DNA of 64,000 bases, from contig JADJPG010000009.1 in the NCBI GenBank assembly GCA_016713365.1, positions 1-64,000 on the forward strand, read 5' to 3'. Of this stretch, positions 33,781 to 40,459 are shown one piece after another; the first letter of the stretch is position 1; each line of letters begins with the position of its first letter. This stretch comes from Verrucomicrobiota bacterium (lineage in GTDB: Bacteria > Verrucomicrobiota > Verrucomicrobiia > Limisphaerales > JADJPG01). The notes under the pieces are model-generated. The model was given only the letters and a program-made list of their open reading frames with translations, did no database searches and had not been told where the DNA came from. A program made the translations under genes and the position numbers.

Positions 33781-34647
33781 ATGGCCACGGTCGCCACTTT
33801 AACCGCCAGCGAAGAAGCTCAATTGCAGCAAACAATTGAGATGTTTGAGGTGATCACACAGTCGCAGCCACAGGATTACCAGTCACTGGAGATCCTGAAG
33901 GAAGCCTACCAAAAGCTCGGGCGTGACAAGGACGTGGCCAACACGTCAAAACGCATCGCCCAAGCCTACGTGATGATGGGCCAGCTCTCCTCCGCCATTC
34001 TGGAATACGAAAGCGTCCTCCAACGTTGCCCCGATGACGCGGAGGTTCTCGCCGCCTTGAGCGAGATCGAGAACAAGGCGAACACTCTCAACTCCCAGGC
34101 AGCGCCGTCGGACTCCGGTGACAACAACACCAAGATTCTCACGAAGTCCACCGCCTCCAGGGCGAGGTCGGCCGAACCAAAAGGGCCGGCCTGTGAAATC
34201 GATGACGGACGCCAGACGCTCCACAAGTTGTTCGTGGATTCCAAAGTGATCTCGGCCGGCGACTTCGACCTCTGCTGGGTGAAGCCCGACATGTCAGCGA
34301 CCCCCGGCAAGGTCTACGAACCCTTCATCCAGCTCCTCGCCGACAAAGGCGTGCTCCCCCTGGAGAAGTCGCTCAAAATCATCGCCGACAAACATCGCTG
34401 CGGCTATCTCCCGCTCGAACGGTACGACATCGACGTCGAGCTCGCCCGCTCCATGCCCGCGGCCACCTTGCAGCGCTGGTGCGTCCTCCCCTTCGACCGC
34501 ATGAGCAAATCCATCCTGGTCGCCACCGCGAACCCCTTCAACAAACGCGCCGCCCAGGAACTCGAGGAATCCGTCCAGCAACGCCTCGTCTGGTATCTCA
34601 CTTCGCCCCAGGACCTGATTAAAGCCCTCCGCAAAGTCATCCGCTAA
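33781..34647 (+). CDS. TPR plus MshEN/GspE N-terminal-like domain protein
   Basis: The 288-residue protein has N-terminal TPR-like helices (about 20-105: SLEILKEAYQKLGRDKDVANTSKRIAQAYVMMGQLSSAILEYESVL), a charged linker and a C-terminal domain of the MshEN/GSPII_E N type (about 170-288). The marks are RCGYLPLERYDIDVELARSMP and LPFDRMSKSILVATANPFNKRAAQELEE. In PilB/MshE proteins this domain binds nucleotides, including c-di-GMP in some. It lies 11 bp before the PilB/GspE ATPase, so it is probably an adaptor or regulatory partner of that motor. No ATPase motif is present. Confidence 0.78.
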   Translation: MATVATLTASEEAQLQQTIEMFEVITQSQPQDYQSLEILKEAYQKLGRDKDVANTSKRIAQAYVMMGQLSSAILEYESVLQRCPDDAEVLAALSEIENKANTLNSQAAPSDSGDNNTKILTKSTASRARSAEPKGPACEIDDGRQTLHKLFVDSKVISAGDFDLCWVKPDMSATPGKVYEPFIQLLADKGVLPLEKSLKIIADKHRCGYLPLERYDIDVELARSMPAATLQRWCVLPFDRMSKSILVATANPFNKRAAQELEESVQQRLVWYLTSPQDLIKALRKVIR

Positions 34648-34658
34648 CTCAGAAGCAC

Positions 34659-36395
34659 ATGGCCGCTGTAAAAACTTTCGGTGAACGCATCGCAGACGCA
34701 CTCGTCGAGGACGGGCTGCTCAAGGCCGCGCAAGTCGAGGAGCTGCTCGAACAGCAAAAGAAGGAAGGCACGCGCCTCATCAAGTTGATCGCCGACAAGG
34801 GACTCGTCACCGAGTCCGACATGGCCGTTTCCATGGGCCGCGTCCTGAACGTCCCGCCCGTCAACCTGCCCCGCTGTGGCATCTCACTCGAAGTCGCCGA
34901 ACTCCTCCCTCGCGACGTCTGCCAGAACCACAAAGTCCTCCCCATCTCCCGCCTGGAGAACAAATTGTTCCTGGCGATGGCCGATCCGTTGAACGTCCTC
35001 GCCATCGACGACGTCCGCCGCATCACCAAGATGGATGTCTCTCCGATGATTGCCTCGGAGAAGTCGATCCTCGACAAGCTCCACAATCTCGACAGCGGCA
35101 AGGTCGGCACGATGGACGACATCATCGATGCCGCCAAACAAGCCGAAGATGCTGCCGAGGCCGAAGGACTGGAGACGGTCAAAGAAACCGCTGAACAGGT
35201 CAACCTGGACCAGCTCGCTGCCTCCTCCGAAGAAGCCCCCGTCATCAAGCTCGCGAACCTGATCCTCGTCCAAGCCATCAAAGAGCGAGCGAGCGATATT
35301 CACATCGAGCCGTTCGAAAAAATGGTCCGCCTGCGCTACCGCGTGGACGGCGCCCTCCTCGACAAAGTTCCGCCGCCGAAGAATCTTCAGATCGCGCTCT
35401 CCTCTCGTCTCAAAATCATGAGCAGCCTCGACATCGCCGAACGTCGACTGCCCCAGGACGGACGCATGCGCGTGAAAGTCGCCGGGCGCGACTTCGACCT
35501 CCGCGTTTCTTTTCTGCCCACCGTCCACGGCGAGAAAGTCGTGCTCCGCGTCCTCGACAAAAGCAACCTCTCCGCGAGCATGGACAAGCTCGGCCTCGAC
35601 GCCGACACGTTCCGCCGCTTCAAGGCCGCCGTCGACGCGCCGCACGGTTTGCTTCTCGTCACCGGTCCGACAGGTTCCGGCAAAACCACCACGCTCTACT
35701 CCGCGCTCAACGAGCTCAACAATCCGGAATACAACATCGTCACCGTCGAAGACCCGGTCGAATTCCAGATCCCCGGCATCAACCAGGTCCCGGTGAAAAA
35801 GGAAATCGGCCTCACCTTCGCCAGTGCCCTCCGCTCCATTCTGCGCCAGGACCCGGACATCGTGATGATCGGTGAAATTCGCGATACCGAAACCGCGGAA
35901 ATCGCCGTCGAAGCCGCGCTCACCGGCCATCAAGTCCTCAGCACGATGCACTGTAATGACGCGCCAGGCGCCATCGCGCGCCTCGACGACATGAGCATCG
36001 CACCGTTCCTGATCTCCTCCTCTGTCGTGCTCGCCTGCGCCCAGCGCCTCATGCGCCGCATCTGCTCCCACTGCAAGGAACCCGTCACCTATCCGGAGAA
36101 GATGTTCCTTGATCTGGGAATCACCCAGAACTTCTTCGAAGGCGCCACCATCTACCGCGGCCGCGGCTGCGATCGCTGCAACAACACCGGCTACTCCGGA
36201 CGCGCCGCGATCCTCGAAGCCATGACCGTCACGGACGACATCCGCAAGGCCATCATCGCCCGCGCCAGCTCCATGGAGATCGGCAAGATCGCCCGCAGCC
36301 AGGGCATGCGCACGCTCCGCGATGTCGCGCTGGATAAAGTGCGCGAAGGCATTTCGACCCTCGAACAAACGCTCGTCGTCACCGCCGCGCACTGA
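34659..36395 (+). CDS. GspE/PulE/PilB-family assembly ATPase
   Basis: The 578-residue protein has an N-terminal MshEN-like domain (1-160), an acidic linker and the RecA-like ATPase. Seen: Walker A GPTGSGKTT (near 335), an Asp/Glu box DPDIVMIGEIRDTETAEIA, a His box GHQVLSTMHCNDAPGAI, and a zinc tetracysteine CSHCKE...CDRCNNTGYSG. AERRLPQDGRMRVKVAGRDFDLRVS is diagnostic of the family. These hexameric motors extend type IV pili or drive type II secretion. The other pilus/secretion genes are not in the window, so which machine it serves is undecided. It follows the TPR-MshEN gene by 11 bp. Confidence 0.93.
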   Translation: MAAVKTFGERIADALVEDGLLKAAQVEELLEQQKKEGTRLIKLIADKGLVTESDMAVSMGRVLNVPPVNLPRCGISLEVAELLPRDVCQNHKVLPISRLENKLFLAMADPLNVLAIDDVRRITKMDVSPMIASEKSILDKLHNLDSGKVGTMDDIIDAAKQAEDAAEAEGLETVKETAEQVNLDQLAASSEEAPVIKLANLILVQAIKERASDIHIEPFEKMVRLRYRVDGALLDKVPPPKNLQIALSSRLKIMSSLDIAERRLPQDGRMRVKVAGRDFDLRVSFLPTVHGEKVVLRVLDKSNLSASMDKLGLDADTFRRFKAAVDAPHGLLLVTGPTGSGKTTTLYSALNELNNPEYNIVTVEDPVEFQIPGINQVPVKKEIGLTFASALRSILRQDPDIVMIGEIRDTETAEIAVEAALTGHQVLSTMHCNDAPGAIARLDDMSIAPFLISSSVVLACAQRLMRRICSHCKEPVTYPEKMFLDLGITQNFFEGATIYRGRGCDRCNNTGYSGRAAILEAMTVTDDIRKAIIARASSMEIGKIARSQGMRTLRDVALDKVREGISTLEQTLVVTAAH

Positions 36396-36444
36396 CGGAC
36401 ATCCCCTCGGAATTTCTCCGCTCGGACTCAATCATTCTGGGATC

Positions 36445-36464
36445 GAATCCGAGCGCTCGGATTC
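36445..36464. repeat. Perfect 20-bp palindrome upstream of argJ
   Basis: GAATCCGAGC is followed directly by its inverse GCTCGGATTC. It lies 50 bp after the ATPase gene and 111 bp before the argJ ATG. It may be a dimeric regulator site, an extruded hairpin or part of a dispersed repeat; a T-rich stretch follows after 15 bp. Confidence 0.6.
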
Positions 36465-36575
36465 CGTCCTCAAAACTCTTTGCTTCCTTCGTTTCCTTCT
36501 GTCCAGTCCCGGGACCCGAATCTCAAAATAATCATTTACTCCCGCGCCGCTGGTGGCACAAACAGCGGCGTCAAC

Positions 36576-37916
36576 ATGAGTAACAAGTTCAAGTCCATCG
36601 AAGGCTCCATCGTCGCCCCGCAAGGCTTCCTCGCGTCGGGCGTGTTCTGCGACATCAAACGGCTCGGCACCGGCAAAGGTTCCGCCAAAGGCAAGAAGCG
36701 TGACCTCACGCTCATCGTCTCCGAAGTGCCCGCCAGCGTCGCCGGCATGTTCACCACGAACCAGATTTGCGCCGCGCCCGTGAAGGTCTGCGTGCCGCGC
36801 GTGAAGAAGGGCACCGCGCAGGCCATCGTCGTGAACTCCGGCAACGCCAACGCCTGCACCGGCCGGCAAGGCATGAAGGACGCGCTGGAGATGACGACCG
36901 TTGTCGCGAAGCAATTTCACATGCCGGTCGAACATGTGCTCGTCGGCAGCACCGGCCGCATCGGCGTCACGATGCCGATGGCGAACGTAAAGGCCGGCAT
37001 CCTCCACGCCGCGCAGATTCTCGGAAACGATCCGTCGCACGCCGTCGAATCAGCCGAAGCGATCATGACCAGCGACACCAAGCCGAAGCAGATCGCCATC
37101 GAGTTCAAGCTCGGTGGCAAGACCGTCCGCATCGGCGGCATCTGCAAGGGCGCGGGCATGATTCAACCCGGCATGAGCGCCACCGGAGCGCGTCCCGCTG
37201 CGGCTCCTGCGGCCTACGCAGGTCTTCACGCCACGATGCTCTGCTTCATCACGACCGACGCCGCCATCGAGGCAAAAGCGCTTCAGGCTGCGTTGCGCGA
37301 GGCCGTCGCGCACAGCTTCAACCGCATCACCGTGGACGGCGACATGAGCACGAACGACACGGTTTTGGTTTTGGCGAACGGCCTCGCGGGCAACCCAAAA
37401 CTCAAAACCCAGAACTCGGAACTGAAGACTTTCCAGGCCGCCCTCACCCACGTCTGTCTCTCGCTCGCGAAGATGATCGTACGCGATGGCGAAGGCGTAC
37501 ATCGCGTCGTCACCGTGCGCGTCGAAGGCGCGAAGAACTTCGCCGACGCCGATGCCGCCGCGCGCGCCGTGGCGAACAGCTCGCTCGTAAAGACCAGCTG
37601 GCACGGCGGCGACCCGAACTGGGGCCGCATCATCGACGCGCTCGGCTACAGCCCGGCGACCATCGTCGAGGAGAAAGTGGACATCGGCTACAGCGCGCCC
37701 GGCAGCCGCAAAGTTCTCTGGAGCCTCAAGCGCGGCCAGCCCACGAATGTTTCCTACAAGGATCTCTGCGCCGCCGCTGCACCGAATGAATTCGACCTGC
37801 ACATCCGCCTGAACCTCGGCAAAGCCGCCGCCGTGATGTACGCCGCCGATCTCACCGAGGAATACGTCGACTTCAACAAGGGCGACGTGACTGATCCGAC
37901 CACGCTTGGCGGTTGA
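36576..37916 (+). CDS. argJ: Bifunctional glutamate N-acetyltransferase/amino-acid acetyltransferase
   Basis: The 446-residue ArgJ has SIVAPQGFLASGVFCDIK at the N-terminus, NSGNANACTG (substrate loop), GSTGRIGVTMP, ICKGAGMIQPGM, the autocleavage/nucleophile HATMLCF where Thr becomes the N-terminal residue of the beta chain, DGDMSTNDTV, and the final GDVTDPTTLG. It transfers acetyl between N-acetylornithine and glutamate in arginine synthesis. The protein is longer than the usual ~400, partly because a heptad repeat (37391-37431) inserts about 14 residues (NPKLKTQNSELKTF) in a loop before the Ala-rich helix. ATG 36576 fits the family N-terminus. Confidence 0.95.
   Translation: MSNKFKSIEGSIVAPQGFLASGVFCDIKRLGTGKGSAKGKKRDLTLIVSEVPASVAGMFTTNQICAAPVKVCVPRVKKGTAQAIVVNSGNANACTGRQGMKDALEMTTVVAKQFHMPVEHVLVGSTGRIGVTMPMANVKAGILHAAQILGNDPSHAVESAEAIMTSDTKPKQIAIEFKLGGKTVRIGGICKGAGMIQPGMSATGARPAAAPAAYAGLHATMLCFITTDAAIEAKALQAALREAVAHSFNRITVDGDMSTNDTVLVLANGLAGNPKLKTQNSELKTFQAALTHVCLSLAKMIVRDGEGVHRVVTVRVEGAKNFADADAAARAVANSSLVKTSWHGGDPNWGRIIDALGYSPATIVEEKVDIGYSAPGSRKVLWSLKRGQPTNVSYKDLCAAAAPNEFDLHIRLNLGKAAAVMYAADLTEEYVDFNKGDVTDPTTLGG
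37391..37431. repeat. Heptad repeat inserted in argJ
   Basis: Units AAAACTC, AAAACCC, AGAACTC, GGAACTG, AAGACTT (37397-37431) are preceded by CAACCC. The 13-mer AAACTCAAAACCC is identical to the uvrA repeat at 8446-8458. The array is translated in frame. Confidence 0.82.
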
Positions 37917-37920
37917 GCGC

Positions 37921-37990
37921 GGAGCGCCGGTCTCCGACCCGGCGAGTTTCGTTCTGATCAGCAACGCGCCGAATCGGAGTTCGGCGCTCC
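37921..37990. repeat. GGAGCGC-family element (copy 3, intergenic)
   Basis: Arms GGAGCGCCG (37921-37929) and CGGCGCTCC (37982-37990) are perfectly inverted. Internal hairpins GGTC/GACC and GCGCCGAA/TTCGGCGC are present. The first 26 nt match the macroglobulin copy at 24 positions. It begins 4 bp after the argJ stop and ends 9 bp before the next ATG. Confidence 0.85.
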
Positions 37991-37999
37991 TATTCGATT

Positions 38000-38470
38000 A
38001 TGAACAACGCCCTCAAACTCCTCGCGTGCTGCGCCGTCGTGCTCGCCGGTTGCGCAAGTGGTCCCAAGTTTAGCACCGTGGCTACTCCGTCACCGGGCAC
38101 CGCATTGGTTTACATCTTCCGCCCCAATTCACCGCCCGTCGCGCTCAAGCCGAAGATACTCGTCAATGATGTGGTGACCGCGAAGCTGACGAACAAAGGA
38201 TACGTAGACCTCGAACTCAAACCCGGACGACACACTATCCGCACTGACTGGTCGTGGAACAGTGGAGTTCCAGACGGCTCCACCGAGCTGCAAGCGGAAG
38301 CCGGTCAGACCTACTACGTCATCGTCGGCTCCAGCATGAACTGGGCTGGAACAGTCGGCACGACTCCAATCTTTCGATTCGATGGCAGCATCGGACAAGT
38401 CGATGCCAAACAAGCACAGCTCCTGATGAAAGACTGTGGCTTGGTTAAAAAGTTGAAGAACGTCAATTAG
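38000..38470 (+). CDS. DUF2846-like lipoprotein
   Basis: The 156-residue protein has a lipoprotein signal (ALKLLACCAVVLAGC). A small beta domain follows, with TALVYIFRPNSPPVALKPKILVNDV, KPGRHTIRTDW and AGQTYYVIVGSS. That order (name, hold, give up a value: YIFRP...KPGxHTI...YYV) is the DUF2846 pattern. Function is unknown; members are envelope lipoproteins. The signal coding region is 88% identical to that of the next gene. The start is ATG at 38000, right after a palindromic repeat. Confidence 0.78.
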   Translation: MNNALKLLACCAVVLAGCASGPKFSTVATPSPGTALVYIFRPNSPPVALKPKILVNDVVTAKLTNKGYVDLELKPGRHTIRTDWSWNSGVPDGSTELQAEAGQTYYVIVGSSMNWAGTVGTTPIFRFDGSIGQVDAKQAQLLMKDCGLVKKLKNVN

Positions 38471-38521
38471 AGGAAACTCTTTGGCGACTTCGGCTGCGAG
38501 TAACACAACTTCACTGACAAT

Positions 38522-39829
38522 ATGAACAACGCCCGCAAACTCCTAGCGTGCTGCGCTGTCGCACTCGCCGGCTGCGCCACTGGCAGCCGCACCTTGCCTG
38601 AATTCTCCACGCTCCCCGCGCAACCCGGCCTGCGCGATCCGCTCGTGATGTTGAACGGCGACCGCATTTCCACGCGCGCGCAATGGGAACAACAACGCCG
38701 CCCCGAGCTCAAGGCGATCTTCCAGCACTACATGTATGGGCAGATTCCCGCGCCTGTCGCGATGAAGCAGACCGTGAAGGGCGTCCATCGCGACTTCCTC
38801 GACGGCAAGGCCACGCTGAAGATCGTTTCCCTTGAAGCCCCGAACGGCGGGCCGGCCATCGACCTCATGCTCGTGGTGCCGAACAACCGTCCCGCTCCCG
38901 TGCCGGTGTTCCTCGCGATGAACTTCTGCGGCAACCACGCGCTCACCGCCGACACCCGTGTGCCGCTCACCAAAGGCTGGCTCTACAACAGTTGCAAAGG
39001 CTGCACGAACAACGTCGCCACCGAAGCCGCTCGCGGCGGGCAGGCGCAGGACTGGCCGCTCTCCCGCCTCGTCGAACGCGGCTACGCGCTCGCAAGCTTT
39101 TGCACCACGGACATTGATTCCGACCGCAAGGAAATCAGCGACGGCATCTACGCCTGGCTCGCTGGTGGTGACGCCGCGGAGAACAATCCGACGAACAGAG
39201 GCAGCATCGCCGCGTGGGCGTGGGGTTACAGCCGCTGCGTGGATTACCTCGTGAGCGATCGTGACCTCGACGCGAAACGCATCTCCGCCGTCGGCCATTC
39301 ACGCAACGGCAAGACTGCACTCCTCGCCGCCGCGTACGACGAACGCATTGCCCTCTCCATCCCACATCAGGCCGGTTGCGGCGGCACCGCGCCTAATCGC
39401 GTCTCCGCCGCGCTCGCCGCGCCGCAAAAGAACGGCCGGCCCACGGCCGAGACCATCAAGGTCATCAACGGGAACTTCCCTCACTGGTTCAATGGCGAGT
39501 TCAAGAAATACAACGACACGCCGGACAAGCTCCCCTTCGACCAGCACGAACTCGTCGCCCTCTGCGCGCCGCGCCCCGTCCTTTTCTCCAACGCGCAGGA
39601 CGACCAATGGGCGAACCCCAGCCAGCAATTCGAAGTGCTCCAAGCCGCCGATCCGGTCTACCGCTTCCTCGGCGTGGAAGGGCTCGCCGCGAAGCAACTC
39701 CCGCCGCAACGCCAGCTCGTGGACAGCCGCCTCGGCTACTACATCCGCGAAGGCAAACACTCCATGACCGCCGACGACTGGGAAGTCTTCATGACCTTCG
39801 CCGACCGGCACTTCAAAGCCGCGCGCTGA
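38522..39829 (+). CDS. CE15-like (glucuronoyl esterase family) lipoprotein
   Basis: The 435-residue protein has a lipoprotein signal like its neighbour's. Its body matches carbohydrate esterase family 15: a nucleophile elbow GHSRNGKTALLAAAYD (GCSRNGK in typical CE15, so His replaces Cys), GWGYSRCVDYL-like AWAWGYSRC, HQAGCGG where many have QESGAGG, and a C-terminal YIREGKHSMTADDW with the catalytic His. CE15 enzymes cleave ester bonds between lignin and glucuronic acid of xylan. Substrate is inferred; acetyl-xylan-type esterases look similar. It is 51 bp after the DUF2846 lipoprotein. Confidence 0.8.
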   Translation: MNNARKLLACCAVALAGCATGSRTLPEFSTLPAQPGLRDPLVMLNGDRISTRAQWEQQRRPELKAIFQHYMYGQIPAPVAMKQTVKGVHRDFLDGKATLKIVSLEAPNGGPAIDLMLVVPNNRPAPVPVFLAMNFCGNHALTADTRVPLTKGWLYNSCKGCTNNVATEAARGGQAQDWPLSRLVERGYALASFCTTDIDSDRKEISDGIYAWLAGGDAAENNPTNRGSIAAWAWGYSRCVDYLVSDRDLDAKRISAVGHSRNGKTALLAAAYDERIALSIPHQAGCGGTAPNRVSAALAAPQKNGRPTAETIKVINGNFPHWFNGEFKKYNDTPDKLPFDQHELVALCAPRPVLFSNAQDDQWANPSQQFEVLQAADPVYRFLGVEGLAAKQLPPQRQLVDSRLGYYIREGKHSMTADDWEVFMTFADRHFKAAR

Positions 39830-39851
39830 AGCGCTTGGCAGCGCCGCGAGG

Positions 39852-40415
39852 CTACACCTTCACACCCTCGTACACGCCACTGAGCGGCAGGGAGAATTCC
39901 AGTGAAGCAAGTGCCAGTGACTGGTCCAGCTTGTTAAAGACCTCGGGCTTCCAACCATTGGCGCGGCGAAACACGGAGACTTCCATCCGATCCTGCGCGA
40001 CGAGGACATATTCCTCCAGCGTTTCAATCTGCTGATAGCTCCAGCGCTTCTCACGACGATCGATGCGCTCGGTGGACTCGGACATCACCTCGATGAGCAC
40101 CTTTGGAAATCGTTTGAAGAACTTGTCCGTGTCGCGCGGATCACAGGCGACCATCACGTCGGGATAGTAAAAGATATCGTCGTTGGCGAGGTTGAGGCGG
40201 ACCTTTACGTCGGCCATAAAAGCACCACACGGTTTGCCGCGGAGGTGAGACCGGAGTGACGTCGCGAGATTCAAGCTGATCGTATTGTGATCCACACTCG
40301 CACCAGCCATCGCATACACAGTGCCCCCGAGATACTCATGCCGCACTTCGCTGGCAGGTTCACCCGCCAGATACTCTTCAACGGTCAGTGAAGCTGATTT
40401 CGCAGATGCTTCCAT
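39852..40415 (-). CDS. Uma2 family (DUF820) putative nuclease
   Basis: The 187-residue protein has the full Uma2 pattern: LTVEEYLAGEPASEVRHEYLGGTVYAMAGAS, then HNTISLNLATSLRSHLRG, FYYPDVMVACDP, PKVLIEVMSESTERIDRREK and YVLVAQDRMEVSVFRR. Glu of RHEYL, Asp of YPDVMV and Glu of LIEVMSES mark the PD-(D/E)XK-like site. It is a fuller, more typical copy than the one at 14849. The ATG start at 40415 is preferred; a TTG at 40463 overlapping the upstream stop could also serve. Function is unknown. Confidence 0.87.
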   Translation of the reverse strand: MEASAKSASLTVEEYLAGEPASEVRHEYLGGTVYAMAGASVDHNTISLNLATSLRSHLRGKPCGAFMADVKVRLNLANDDIFYYPDVMVACDPRDTDKFFKRFPKVLIEVMSESTERIDRREKRWSYQQIETLEEYVLVAQDRMEVSVFRRANGWKPEVFNKLDQSLALASLEFSLPLSGVYEGVKV

Positions 40416-40459
40416 GGTGAGATTATCGGCTGTTTTGAGGGCGTTTAGCAAGCCGGCGC

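Noticed and set aside
34884..36431. 515-codon frame on minus opposite the PilB/GspE ATPase
   Set aside because: Antisense to conserved Walker and zinc motifs; Asp/Gly/His-rich shadow translation.
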